Part shown: positions 1-8,289 of the stretch, one piece after another
Position numbering within the stretch: position 1 is the stretch's first letter
Layout: each line of letters begins with the position of its first letter
Assembly (NCBI RefSeq): GCF_001641635.1
Contig: NZ_LUUB01000064.1
Coordinates: 158-45,745 of the forward strand
DNA length: 45,588 nucleotides
Source of the DNA: Bradyrhizobium centrolobii
GTDB lineage: Bacteria; Pseudomonadota; Alphaproteobacteria; Rhizobiales; Xanthobacteraceae
Direction: 5' to 3'
The notes under the pieces: generated by a model
What the model saw: only the letters and a program-made list of their open reading frames with translations
Database searches by the model: none
Told to the model about the DNA's origin: nothing
Position numbers and translations under genes: made by a program

Positions 1-87
1 GCCGCACCAACAGGCCGGACATATGGACGCAAGCGATCCGATCAAACCTCACAAAGCTCTTGTGCCACGGGGGCCGTCCACATATGG

Positions 88-107
88 GTCCCGGCTTTCG
101 CCGGGAC
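88..107. repeat. Short palindromic repeat (GTCCCGGC/GCCGGGAC)
   Basis: An 8-bp perfect inverted repeat, GTCCCGGC and GCCGGGAC, encloses the loop TTTC and is followed by GACGACA. From memory this matches a common dispersed intergenic palindrome in Bradyrhizobium. It lies beyond the 3' end of the minus-strand dehydrogenase gene. No function is evident. Confidence 0.5.
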
Positions 108-156
108 GACACTGAAGATGTTGCACCGTCGTCGCGCAAGACGTCAGTACGCAAAC

Positions 157-175
157 GGCCGGGTCTGGCCCGGCC
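157..175 (-). terminator. Candidate terminator of the first SDR gene
   Basis: A 7-bp perfect stem (GGCCGGG and CCCGGCC) with a 5-nt loop lies 22 nt past the stop codon of the minus-strand dehydrogenase. Read on the minus strand it is followed by GTTTGCG, a weak T tract. It is therefore a plausible but not strong intrinsic terminator. Confidence 0.4.
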
Positions 176-197
176 TTCATCGAGGAGATCGCGCCTG

Positions 198-983
198 CTA
201 AACCGGTTTCCCTGTATACGGCATCGACGCGGTGAGACCGCCGTCCACCGGAAACGCCTGGCCGTTCACATACGACGCCTCGTCGCTTGCCAGGAACAGT
301 CCCATCGCCGCGAGCTCGTGCGGCTGGCCGGGGCGCTTCAGGGGGTTGAGCTGGCCGATCTTGTCGGAGGTGCCGCGCTCCTTGGCGCGGTCGAAGATCG
401 GCTTGGTCATGCCGGTTTCGATCAGGCCGGGGCAGACCGCGTTGATGCGCACGCCGGTGCCGGTGAGCGAGTAGGCGGTGGTCTGCACCAGGCTGATCAC
501 GCCGGCCTTGCTCGCGGCGTAGGGGTGTCCGCTCGCGCCGGCCTTGAGGCCCGCAACGGAAGCGGTCAGCACGATCGAACCGGACTGCTGCTTGACCATG
601 TGCGGCATCGCATACTTCACCGCGAGGAACGGCCCGATCAGGTTGACGCGCAGGATCTCCTGCCAGTGCTCCACCGTCTGCTCGGCGAGCGGAACGAGTC
701 CGCCGGAGACGCCGGCATTGGCCCAGATCACGTCGAGCCGACCATGCGTCTTCACCGCCTTGTCGATGACGGCGACGACGTCCGTCTCGGAGCCTGCATC
801 CGCCATCATGGCTTCCGCCGTGCCGCCGGCCTTCCTGATCTCCTCAACGGTGTCCTTCACCGCCTCGGTGCGATCGACCGCGATCAGCTTCGCGCCTTCC
901 CTGGTGAACAGCAGCGCAGCCGCGCGTCCGATGCCGCTGCCGGCGCCAGTGATGATGACGGATTTGCCTTGCAGGCGGCCCAT
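198..983 (-). CDS. SDR family NAD(P)-dependent oxidoreductase
   Basis: This 261-residue protein is a classical short-chain dehydrogenase/reductase with a Rossmann fold. The cofactor motif TGAGSGIG is at residues 12-19 and NAG at 89-91. The catalytic set is Ser142, Tyr155 and Lys159 (YAASK). Asp37 after the second strand (VDR) suggests NAD rather than NADP. The reading frame runs far upstream, but the ATG at 983 puts the Rossmann motif at the usual distance from the N-terminus. The gene diverges from the histidine phosphatase gene across a 153-nt gap. The substrate cannot be told from sequence. Confidence 0.9.
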   Translation of the reverse strand: MGRLQGKSVIITGAGSGIGRAAALLFTREGAKLIAVDRTEAVKDTVEEIRKAGGTAEAMMADAGSETDVVAVIDKAVKTHGRLDVIWANAGVSGGLVPLAEQTVEHWQEILRVNLIGPFLAVKYAMPHMVKQQSGSIVLTASVAGLKAGASGHPYAASKAGVISLVQTTAYSLTGTGVRINAVCPGLIETGMTKPIFDRAKERGTSDKIGQLNPLKRPGQPHELAAMGLFLASDEASYVNGQAFPVDGGLTASMPYTGKPV

Positions 984-1028
984 GCGCTTCTCCCTTGTGG
1001 CTCCCGCGCGACGCTTGCCGCGCGACGG

Positions 1029-1050
1029 AATTTCAAACAGAATTTCAAAC
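1029..1050. promoter_or_regulatory. Direct repeat AATTTCAAAC x2 in divergent intergenic region
   Basis: The 10-mer AATTTCAAAC occurs at 1029-1038 and again at 1041-1050, a period of 12 bp, close to one helical turn. The repeats lie between two divergent genes, upstream of the dehydrogenase start. They could be a regulator binding site; no factor can be named. Confidence 0.35.
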
Positions 1051-1075
1051 GGCCAAGAAATCTTAAAACGGCAAA

Positions 1076-1089
1076 GTGTCTTGAGACAC
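1076..1089. promoter_or_regulatory. Operator-like palindrome GTGTCT-TG-AGACAC
   Basis: A perfect 6-bp inverted repeat with a 2-nt spacer lies in the gap between the divergent dehydrogenase and phosphatase genes, 48 nt before the phosphatase start. The dyad and position suit a dimeric regulator. It could also be chance in a short region. Confidence 0.35.
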
Positions 1090-1136
1090 GTTCGCCACTC
1101 ACGTACAGCGACATCAAACGGGATGGAAGGGTTTCG

Positions 1137-1835
1137 ATGATGTCCGACTCCGGCAAGAAGGTTGTCACAACGCGGTGGTGGTGGGTCCGTCACGCGCCGG
1201 TACGCAATGACGGCGGCAACATCTACGGGCAGAGCGACATTGCCTGCGACACCAGCGACGCCTACGTGTTCGCTGCAGTCGCAAAGGTCCTGCCGCGCAA
1301 CGCGGTCTGGTATTCGAGCAATCTGATGCGCACGCACCAGACCGCCGAGGCGATCTGGGCGGCGGGTTTTCCCAAGCCGGCGACGATGACGTGGGAAGCC
1401 GACTTCGCCGAACAGAATCTCGGGAAGTGGCAGGGCATGAACCGCGCGGCGTTCGTCGCGAGCCGGCCCGCCGGAACGAGCTGGTTCGCCGATATCAACG
1501 AGCCGGCGCCGGGCGGCGAAAGCTTCATGGACCTTTACAACCGCACCTGTCGCGCGATCGATCGGATCAATGACGCGCATGCGGGGCAGGACGTGATCGC
1601 GGTAGGCCATGGCGGTACGATCAAGGCGGCCGTGGGGCTCGCGCTCGGTGGTTTGCCGGAGCAGGGGCTCGCGTTTGATATCGACAATGTGTCGGTGACA
1701 CGGCTCGATCATTACGCGACCGCGGAGCGGGTCGTCTGGCGCTTGCCGATGGTGAACCAGCAGCCATGGATCGCGGACGACGCGCATGCAGCGATGCATC
1801 AGCCCGCGGGACCGGAAGTCAAGAAGCTCGCCTGA
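1137..1835 (+). CDS. Histidine phosphatase superfamily protein
   Basis: This 232-residue protein belongs to the phosphoglycerate-mutase-like histidine phosphatase family. The catalytic motif RHA is at residues 18-20, with His19 as the phospho-acceptor. Arg65 (RTHQTA), an acidic residue near Glu92 and the second histidine His158 (GHGG) complete the usual pocket. Two in-frame ATG codons stand at 1137 and 1140, with GGAAGG about 10 nt upstream; either could be used. The substrate is unknown; family members act on sugar phosphates, nucleotides or phosphoproteins. The next gene starts 70 nt downstream on the same strand. Confidence 0.85.
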   Translation: MMSDSGKKVVTTRWWWVRHAPVRNDGGNIYGQSDIACDTSDAYVFAAVAKVLPRNAVWYSSNLMRTHQTAEAIWAAGFPKPATMTWEADFAEQNLGKWQGMNRAAFVASRPAGTSWFADINEPAPGGESFMDLYNRTCRAIDRINDAHAGQDVIAVGHGGTIKAAVGLALGGLPEQGLAFDIDNVSVTRLDHYATAERVVWRLPMVNQQPWIADDAHAAMHQPAGPEVKKLA

Positions 1836-1905
1836 CGCCGTTGTCGGCGTGCGCGAGCGCGGCGTAAGCTTCAAGCCAATCCAAATCGTACATTGGGAGA
1901 GAAAC

Positions 1906-2673
1906 ATGACCTTGTTCGACATGAAGGGAAAAGTCGCCGTCATCACCGGCTCGACGCGCGGTATCGGGCTCGCGATCGCCGAGCGCATGGCCGAGCACGG
2001 CGCCAAGGTCGTGATCTCCTCGCGCAAGGCCGATGTCTGCGATCAGGTGGCCAAGGACATCAACGACAAGTTCGGCAAGAAAACTGCGGTCGCGATCGCC
2101 GCCAACATCTCGTCGAAGGAAAATCTGCAAAACCTCGTCGACGAGAGCAACCGCGCCTTCGGCAAGATCGATGTGCTGGTCTGCAACGCCGCCTCGAATC
2201 CGTATTACGGCCCGCTCGCCGGCATCTCGGACGATCAGTTCCGCAAAATTCTCGACAACAACATCGTCGCCAACAACTGGCTGATCTCGATGGTGGTGCC
2301 GCAGATGATCGGGCGCAAGGACGGCTCGATCATCATCGTCTCCTCGATCGGTGGATTGAAGGGGTCGACCATCCTCGGCGCCTACGCGATCTCCAAGGCC
2401 GCCGACATGCAGCTCGCGCGCAACCTCGCCTGCGAATACGGCAAGCACAACATCCGCGTGAACTGCATCGCGCCCGGCCTGATCAAGACCGATTTTGCGA
2501 AGGCGCTGTGGGACAATCCGGAGAACCTGAAGGCCTCGACCTTGCGCTCGCCGCTCCTGCGCATCGGCATCCCCGACGAGATCGCCGGCGCGGCCGTGTT
2601 CCTGGGATCGAAGGCCGGCGACTTCATGACCGGCCAGACCATGGTGATCGACGGCGGCGCGACGATTAGCTGA
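1906..2673 (+). CDS. SDR family oxidoreductase
   Basis: This 255-residue short-chain dehydrogenase has the cofactor motif TGSTRGIG at residues 14-21 and NAA at 94-96. The catalytic serine is Ser146 or Ser147, with Tyr160 and Lys164 (YAISK). Arg40 and Lys41 after the second strand (SSRK) suggest NADP preference. GGGAGA lies 6 nt before the ATG at 1906, which supports this start over the longer open frame. The family ending IDGGATIS is present. It follows the phosphatase by 70 nt and may be co-transcribed. The substrate is not assignable. Confidence 0.9.
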   Translation: MTLFDMKGKVAVITGSTRGIGLAIAERMAEHGAKVVISSRKADVCDQVAKDINDKFGKKTAVAIAANISSKENLQNLVDESNRAFGKIDVLVCNAASNPYYGPLAGISDDQFRKILDNNIVANNWLISMVVPQMIGRKDGSIIIVSSIGGLKGSTILGAYAISKAADMQLARNLACEYGKHNIRVNCIAPGLIKTDFAKALWDNPENLKASTLRSPLLRIGIPDEIAGAAVFLGSKAGDFMTGQTMVIDGGATIS

Positions 2674-2726
2674 AGGGCGCGCGCGGAGTTGAAACGGGAA
2701 GGGGCGACCCCGTCGCCAATTCTCAG

Positions 2727-2834
2727 CTGTCATCGCCCGCGAAAGCGGGCGATCCAATATCCCAGAGGCAGTAGTTGTGCGAACGAACGACCGCCGCGGA
2801 GTACTGGATGCCCCGCCTTCGCGGGGCATGACAG
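2727..2834. repeat. 108-bp imperfect-palindrome repeat element
   Basis: The element starts CTGTCAT and ends ATGACAG, a perfect 7-bp terminal inverted repeat. Each arm carries its own hairpin: CGCCCGC/GCGGGCG at 2734-2751 and GCCCCGC/GCGGGGC at 2810-2827. The first 37 bases and the reverse complement of the last 37 align almost throughout, with a unique centre of about 35 bases. This resembles dispersed non-autonomous or BIME-like elements of Bradyrhizobium (from memory). It separates two convergent genes and may also terminate transcription. Confidence 0.7.
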
Positions 2835-2858
2835 TGAATGTGGGGACGCAGCGTCGCG

Positions 2859-4094
2859 CTATTCCACCGCCGCGTAAACCAGATCCCGCACCAGCGTGCG
2901 CGTGTAGTCGCGCTGGCCCGGGCCTTGGCTCATGAACACCGCGAACAGATCCTCCTTCGGATCGATCCAGAAGAACGTCCCCGCAATGCCGCTCCAGAAA
3001 TACTGACCGATGCTGCCGGGGAACGGAGCGATGCCGGCTTCCTTGCGCACCGCGAAGCCGAGGCCAAAACCGTGGCCGGGCGCGAGCAGGGTGCCATTGG
3101 TCAGAACACCAGGACCGAGGTGATCGGAGGCCATCAGCTCGAGCGTCTTGCGGCCGATGATCCTGTTGCCGTCGAGCGTGCCGCCGTTGCGGAGCATCAG
3201 GCAGAAGCGGGCATAATCCATCGTGGTCGAGACCAGCCCGCCGCCGCCGGACTCCATCACCGGCTGTTCCAGCATGTTGAAGAGAGCGACCTTGTCGCCG
3301 GTCCAGGGATCGGCTGCGAACGGCTCGGCAAGCCGGCCGGCATTGGCCTCAGCTGTCGAGAATCCGGTCTCGGCCATCTGAAGCGGCGCAAGGATGCGTT
3401 CGGTCAGGAAGGCGCCGAGCGACTTGCCGCTGATGACCTCGATGATGCGCCCGAGGATGTCGGTCGAGCGGCTGTAGTTGAACTCCGCGCCGGGATGGCA
3501 GAGAAGTGGGAAGCTCGCCACCAGTGCGGCGTGCTCGGCATTGGTGATCTTGCGGCTGCGCAGCCGCGAGTCCTGGTAGATCTTGTGCACGGGTCCGTCG
3601 CCCTGGTGCTCATAGGTCAGACCCGAGGTGTGGCGGAGCAGGTCCTGCACCGTCATCGGCCGTTTGGGCGGAACCAGTTCCAGCTTGCCGCCATCGATCA
3701 CGCCGACCTTCTGGTCGGCGAACTCCGGGATGAACTTCGCCACGGGATCCCCGAGCAGGAGGTGGCCGTCCTCGATCAGCGCCATGACGCCGACGGAGAC
3801 GATCGGCTTGGTCATCGAGAAGATGCGGAAGATCGAATCACGCGCCATCGGCGCGGCACTGGCCGGGCCCTGCCGCCCCAGCGCCTCGAACCAGCCGACC
3901 TGGCCGCGGCGCGCGACCAGCACGGTGACGCCGGGAACGGTTCCCTTGTCGATCTCTCGCTTGAAGGCGTCCGACATCGCCTGGAGGCGGGGACGCGACA
4001 GGCCCAGCGTTTCCGGCTTCGCCTCCGGCAAAGGCGGCGTTTTCGGCGTGATCGTGGCGTGAAGGGCGGCGTGTGCGGTCGCTTCGGCAGTCAT
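2859..4094 (-). CDS. Serine hydrolase, class C beta-lactamase fold (EstB-like)
   Basis: This 411-residue protein carries the SxxK nucleophile motif Ser93-Met-Thr-Lys96 and the family motif HTSGL at 155-159. The second motif is Tyr207-Ser-Arg instead of the YxN of true AmpC enzymes, which points to an esterase or peptidase of the EstB/DUF-like beta-lactamase group. GHGFGLGF near the C-terminus is typical of these hydrolases. There is no clear signal peptide, so it is probably cytoplasmic. The ATG at 4094 is chosen because GGGAG lies 6 nt upstream; the frame is open 31 codons further. The substrate is unknown and antibiotic resistance should not be inferred. Confidence 0.85.
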   Translation of the reverse strand: MTAEATAHAALHATITPKTPPLPEAKPETLGLSRPRLQAMSDAFKREIDKGTVPGVTVLVARRGQVGWFEALGRQGPASAAPMARDSIFRIFSMTKPIVSVGVMALIEDGHLLLGDPVAKFIPEFADQKVGVIDGGKLELVPPKRPMTVQDLLRHTSGLTYEHQGDGPVHKIYQDSRLRSRKITNAEHAALVASFPLLCHPGAEFNYSRSTDILGRIIEVISGKSLGAFLTERILAPLQMAETGFSTAEANAGRLAEPFAADPWTGDKVALFNMLEQPVMESGGGGLVSTTMDYARFCLMLRNGGTLDGNRIIGRKTLELMASDHLGPGVLTNGTLLAPGHGFGLGFAVRKEAGIAPFPGSIGQYFWSGIAGTFFWIDPKEDLFAVFMSQGPGQRDYTRTLVRDLVYAAVE

Positions 4095-4244
4095 GGGCAC
4101 TCCCGGTTGCTCTTTATTATCGGGAATGAACTGTGACCCGGAAGCCGCTGCACAAACAAGCGAAGCCAGCGCGCTTCTCCCTTGCAATCCGGCCGCCCCC
4201 TGTGCTTGAAAGCGCGCCTGACCCTAAGGCGACGCAGGGTTCGT

Positions 4245-4320
4245 AGGAGTGTAGCTCAATTGGTAGAGCACCGGTCTCCAAAACCGGGGGTCGCAGGTTC
4301 GAGCCCTGCCACTCCTGCCA
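4245..4320 (+). tRNA. trnW: tRNA-Trp (anticodon CCA)
   Basis: The 76-nt cloverleaf has a 7-bp acceptor stem (AGGAGTG/CACTCCT), the D-arm sequence TAGCTCAATTGGTAGAGCA, and an anticodon stem CCGGT/ACCGG around the loop CTCCAAA. The anticodon is CCA. The T arm contains GGTTCGAG and the 3' CCA is encoded. A tRNA-Trp just before secE-nusG is a common bacterial arrangement. Confidence 0.97.
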
Positions 4321-4657
4321 GCTAATCCCGACAACCAGGATCAGATGCAGGGCGGAGCTCGGATGGCGCTTCCGGCCAGTCCGGTAAGCCCTTGATCCGG
4401 ATCAGGTCTGCGGATGCTGGCCAAGAGCCGAACCCGTCCGGTGCGGCGTGCCGATATCTTGACCTTTGGCCCTATCCGCAGTATCTACCCCGCACCTGCT
4501 GCCGGCCCGTTAGACGCGGATTTCCGGCGCGGCTTTTAAATCCCGAACAAGCGAGCCCGGTTTCCGGCTCATCCTTCACGCGAGGGTTGGGCCAAAGGCG
4601 GCTGTTCGGATCCCTGAAATCTTTTCTCGTCTCACGACGGACTTTGGACATCAAACG
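4321..4657 (+). other. Leader region between tRNA-Trp and secE
   Basis: This 337-nt stretch holds no convincing gene. It contains the candidate secE promoter at 4459-4487, so the transcript would have a leader of roughly 165 nt. An open frame covering 4392-4919 is an overlap artefact: it crosses secE and part of nusG in another frame and shows no family motif. Confidence 0.6.
4459..4487 (+). promoter_or_regulatory. Candidate secE-nusG promoter
   Basis: TTGACC at 4459-4464 and TATCTA at 4482-4487 are separated by exactly 17 nt, a good match to a housekeeping sigma factor promoter. The -35 box is preceded by C, as is common in alphaproteobacteria (CTTGAC). It lies 170 nt before secE and 139 nt after the tRNA. 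Confidence 0.6.
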
Positions 4658-4849
4658 ATGGCAGTCAGCCCGTTCAAGTTCTTGCAGGAAGTGCGCTCGG
4701 AGACCGCCAAGGTCACCTGGCCGACCCGCCGCGAGACGACGATCACCACCATCATGGTGTTCGTCATGGTCGCGCTGGCCTCGATCTTCTTCTTCGCCGC
4801 CGACCAGATCATCCGTTACCTCGTCACCCTTCTTTTGGGCATTCACTGA
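4658..4849 (+). CDS. secE: Preprotein translocase subunit SecE
   Basis: This 63-residue protein is the short, single-span form of SecE, the clamp subunit of the SecYEG channel in the inner membrane. An amphipathic cytoplasmic helix (residues 5-20) is followed by the conserved VTWPTRRET segment at 19-27 and one membrane helix at about 29-49. E. coli SecE is longer, with two extra spans; the short form is usual in most bacteria. The stop codon overlaps the nusG start by one base, so the two are translationally coupled. Confidence 0.97.
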   Translation: MAVSPFKFLQEVRSETAKVTWPTRRETTITTIMVFVMVALASIFFFAADQIIRYLVTLLLGIH

Positions 4850-5406
4850 TGGCAACAGCCGCCGCAATTCAATCGTCCGACAAGCGCTGGTACATCGTCC
4901 ACGCCTATTCGAACTTTGAGAAGAAAGTCGCCGAATCCATCCGCGAGCAGGCCAAGCAGCGCGGGCTCGAGGAGCTGTTCGAGCAGGTGCTGGTGCCGAT
5001 CGAGAAGGTCACGGAAGTGCGCCGCGGCCGCAAGATCGACGCCGAGCGCAAGTTCTTCCCGGGTTACGTGCTGGTGAAGATGCGGCTGACCGACGAGGCG
5101 TTCCATCTGATCAAGAACACGCCCAAGGTCACCGGCTTCCTCGGTGCCGAGAACAAGCCAATGCCGATCTCGGAATCGGAGGCCATGCGGATCCTGAACC
5201 AGATGCAGGAGGGCGTGGAACGCCCGAAGGCGTCGGTGTCGTTCGAGATCGGCGAGAACGTGCGCGTGGCCGACGGCCCGTTCGCCTCGTTCTCGGGCGT
5301 GGTCGAGGAAATCGACGAGGCGCGCTCGCGCGTGAAGGTCGCGGTGTCGATCTTCGGCCGCGCCACGCCGGTCGAACTGGAATTCGGTCAGGTCGAGAAG
5401 GTCTGA
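4849..5406 (+). CDS. nusG: Transcription termination/antitermination protein NusG
   Basis: This 185-residue protein has the NGN domain in its N-terminal two thirds, starting at RWYIVHAYSNFEKKV (about residues 13-27). The conserved FFPGYVLVKM segment binds the RNA polymerase clamp. A C-terminal KOW domain (about 130-185, with VRVADGPFASFSGVV) contacts Rho or ribosomal protein S10. It suppresses pausing and couples transcription to translation. The start overlaps the secE stop. It is full length with no odd features. Confidence 0.98.
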   Translation: MATAAAIQSSDKRWYIVHAYSNFEKKVAESIREQAKQRGLEELFEQVLVPIEKVTEVRRGRKIDAERKFFPGYVLVKMRLTDEAFHLIKNTPKVTGFLGAENKPMPISESEAMRILNQMQEGVERPKASVSFEIGENVRVADGPFASFSGVVEEIDEARSRVKVAVSIFGRATPVELEFGQVEKV

Positions 5407-5506
5407 TCGGGTAACGCGTGAAGCCAAAAGCTTCGCGCGGAAAGAGGCCGTGGGAGGGAGAGGGCGGTCGCCAGCCGCAACCGACCCAGACCACGAACCT
5501 GAAACC

Positions 5507-5523
5507 GCCGGCAGCCTGCCGGC
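5507..5523 (+). promoter_or_regulatory. Hairpin in the rplK leader
   Basis: GCCGGCA and TGCCGGC form a 7-bp stem with a 3-nt loop, ending 17 nt before the rplK start and just ahead of its AGGAG ribosome-binding site. In E. coli, L1 represses rplK-rplA by binding the rplK leader. Whether this hairpin is that site here is an inference. Confidence 0.35.
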
Positions 5524-5539
5524 ACAACAGGAGTGATAC

Positions 5540-5968
5540 ATGGCAAAGAAAGTGACCGGATACCTGAAGCTTCAGGTCCCGGCCGGCGCGGCGAATCCTT
5601 CGCCCCCGATCGGTCCCGCGCTCGGTCAGCGCGGTCTCAACATCATGGAGTTCTGCAAGGCGTTCAACGCCCAGACCCAGAAGGAAGAGAAGAACACCCC
5701 GATCCCGGTGATCATCACCATCTATGCGGACCGTTCCTTCACCTTCGAGATGAAGACGCCGCCGATGTCCTACTTCCTCAAGCAGGCCGCCAAGATCCAG
5801 TCCGGCTCGAAGGCGCCGGGCCGTGACAAGGCCGGCAAGGTGACCAAGGCGCAGGTGCGCGAGATCGCCGAGAAGAAGATGAAGGACTTGAATTGCGACA
5901 CTATCGAATCGGCCATGAAGATGGTCGAGGGCTCCGCCCGCTCGATGGGTCTGGAAGTTGCGGGGTAA
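5540..5968 (+). CDS. rplK: 50S ribosomal protein L11
   Basis: L11, 142 residues, binds the GTPase-associated region of 23S rRNA at the base of the L7/L12 stalk. The proline-rich N-terminal domain shows PSPPIGPALGQRGLNIM at about 23-39, the site of thiopeptide action. The C-terminal RNA-binding domain ends in SARSMGLEVAG. AGGAG lies 8 nt before the ATG. It follows nusG after 133 nt and precedes rplA by 6 nt, the usual order. Confidence 0.98.
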   Translation: MAKKVTGYLKLQVPAGAANPSPPIGPALGQRGLNIMEFCKAFNAQTQKEEKNTPIPVIITIYADRSFTFEMKTPPMSYFLKQAAKIQSGSKAPGRDKAGKVTKAQVREIAEKKMKDLNCDTIESAMKMVEGSARSMGLEVAG

Positions 5969-5974
5969 GCGGTC

Positions 5975-6667
<693 letters not shown>

Positions 6668-6695
6668 AGGCTTACAGGAATAGAGAGATGAGGTG

Positions 6696-6735
6696 AGGGG
6701 CGGAATTGGGCAACCGATTCCGCCCCTTCCGTTTG
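6696..6735 (+). terminator. Terminator-like hairpin after rplA
   Basis: AGGGGCGGAAT at 6696-6706 pairs with ATTCCGCCCCT at 6717-6727, an 11-bp perfect stem with a 10-nt loop, followed by TCCGTTTGT. The T tract is interrupted, so partial termination or mRNA 3'-end protection is more likely than full termination. Confidence 0.55.
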
Positions 6736-6764
6736 TGACGCCGAGCTCACCGGAAACAAGAACA

Positions 6765-7718
6765 ATGGCTGACAAGGTCCTGATCTACTCGCGCTTCCCG
6801 AAGACGATGATGGCGCGTTTCGCCGAGCGCTTCGAGCTGCTCGATACCGGCGGCAAGCCGGCGCAGGACGTGTTTTCGGGTAACGAGCTCGCAGGCATCC
6901 GGGCGCTGCTTACCGCTGGCGGCAGCCCGCTCGGCGCGGAGGCAATGGACCGGCTGCCGAAGCTGGGGGCGATCGTCTGCTACGGCACCGGCTATGACGG
7001 TGTCGACCTCAAAGCCGCTGCGGCGCGCAAGATTGCGGTCGGCCACAGCCCGGGCGCCAACGCAGCCTCCGTCGCCGATATCGCGATGACCCTGATGTTA
7101 GCTGCGACCCGGCGGATCCTGATTGCCGACCAATATGTCCGCAGCGGCGACTGGGCCTCGTCAAGGCAGTCGCCGATGATGCGACCGCAGGCCGGGATGC
7201 CTGGCCGGCGCATCGGCGTCTACGGCATGGGCGAGATCGGCCGCAAGATTGCCGCACGCTGCGCGGCGTTCGAGGCCGAGGTCGGCTATTTCAGCCGCAC
7301 CAAGCACGATCTGCCGTATCAGTATTTCCCGTCGCTTGAGGCGCTTTCCGACTGGTGCAGCGTGCTGATGATCGCGGTCCGCGCTGGTGCCGAGACCCAG
7401 CACGTCGTCAACGCCGACATCCTGAAGCGCCTCGGCGAGGACGGTTATGTCGTCAACATCTCTCGCGGCTCGGTGATCGACGAGAAGGCCCTTGTTGCGG
7501 CCTTGAGCGACAAGACCATCGCCGGGGCCGGCCTCGACGTCTACCAGGAGGAACCGCACGCACCCGATGCGCTCACGGTGCTGCCGAACGTCGTGCTCTC
7601 GCCCCATATCGGCGGCCACACCTTGGACTCCCACGTCGCCATGCAGAACTGCGTGCTGGCGAACCTGACCGCGTTCTTCGCCGGCCGGCCGCTGCCGCAT
7701 GCAGTCAAAACTGCCTGA
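6765..7718 (+). CDS. D-isomer-specific 2-hydroxyacid dehydrogenase family protein
   Basis: This 317-residue protein has the NAD-binding motif GxGxxG at 154-159 (in GVYGMGEIGR). The catalytic triad is Arg234 (NISRG), Glu263 (QEEP) and His281 (SPHIGG), all in place. The family reversibly oxidises D-2-hydroxyacids such as glyoxylate/hydroxypyruvate or phosphoglycerate; the length fits the glyoxylate/hydroxypyruvate reductase group. The ATG at 6765 is favoured over the ATG at 6693, which lies inside the rplA hairpin. Its position between rplA and rplJ is unusual, since these are normally adjacent. Confidence 0.88.
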   Translation: MADKVLIYSRFPKTMMARFAERFELLDTGGKPAQDVFSGNELAGIRALLTAGGSPLGAEAMDRLPKLGAIVCYGTGYDGVDLKAAAARKIAVGHSPGANAASVADIAMTLMLAATRRILIADQYVRSGDWASSRQSPMMRPQAGMPGRRIGVYGMGEIGRKIAARCAAFEAEVGYFSRTKHDLPYQYFPSLEALSDWCSVLMIAVRAGAETQHVVNADILKRLGEDGYVVNISRGSVIDEKALVAALSDKTIAGAGLDVYQEEPHAPDALTVLPNVVLSPHIGGHTLDSHVAMQNCVLANLTAFFAGRPLPHAVKTA

Positions 7719-7787
7719 ATCGGCCCTTTTTGGGTCGCGTCAAGGGCCCTGCGCAACTGGTGTGAATTTTGCTCTTGTTAAACCGGC

Positions 7788-7814
7788 CCGGAGCGGTTAA
7801 AGAACCGCTTCCGG
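7788..7814 (+). terminator. Hairpin downstream of the dehydrogenase gene
   Basis: CCGGAGCGGTT and AACCGCTTCCGG pair as 11 bp with a single bulged T and an AAAG tetraloop. No T run follows, so it may be a 3'-end stabiliser of the dehydrogenase mRNA or the first helix of the rplJ leader rather than an intrinsic terminator. Confidence 0.4.
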
Positions 7815-7866
7815 ACGTGCTGGCGGTGGCTGGCACGTTCGTGCACGCATTCCGAAAACCCGACAC

Positions 7867-7940
7867 GATAGGAGAACATTCCTTTTCAGGACGTCCGTAA
7901 GGATTTGCCGGAAAAGGAAGGAAAATCCATCGGTTGGTGG
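7867..7940 (+). promoter_or_regulatory. Candidate L10-type ribosomal protein leader
   Basis: CCTTTTC at 7881-7887 pairs with GAAAAGG at 7911-7917, enclosing GGACGTCC and GTAAGGATT. GGATTT at 7901-7906 can instead pair with AAATCC downstream. Alternative pairings in front of rplJ suggest the L10(L12) autoregulatory leader known in other bacteria. I have no covariation evidence. Confidence 0.3.
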
Positions 7941-8289
7941 AAGGCGAGCAGAGGTCGGGCGGTTCGCCGGCTGACCTTGTCCTGTCCAAGACTGCAGGCG
8001 CCTGCGGGGAATTTCGATTTCTCAACGGCTTAATCGCATGGCCTGCATAGACGGGTGAAGACCGGATTTCACTCCGCATCCAGCTTTAGAGCGGATTGCG
8101 GAAGGGGTTTGGTTCGGACCTCGACACCCCGTGGGCCGCAAAAGGGTTCCGGGAGGGCAGGCTTTGAATTGTCGTCTTGCCCGACGTGTCCGAAGGGTTT
8201 TGGCCCCGAGGTTCAGGTTTGGGTGGGACGATGGGTGCAACCCGGCGGTCCCGCTTTTTGCGACGACCGCCAACCGGAGAGAGCTTGCT

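Larger units (their letters stand above)
7719..8289 (+). other. Long rplJ leader region
   Basis: This 571-nt stretch has no supported gene. It contains a strong bulged hairpin at 7788-7814 and a second structured block at 7867-7940, both described separately. It presumably holds the rplJL promoter and the binding site for L10 autoregulation, but I could not pick a convincing -35/-10 pair. Open frames that enter rplJ from here lack ribosome-binding sites and homology. Confidence 0.6.

Noticed and set aside
2859..4094. Antibiotic-resistance beta-lactamase
   Set aside because: The SxxK motif is present but YxN is replaced by YSR and there is no signal peptide, so an esterase-type hydrolase is more likely.
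4392..4919. 175-codon open frame between tRNA-Trp and nusG
   Set aside because: It overlaps secE and the start of nusG in another frame and includes the promoter region; composition is atypical.
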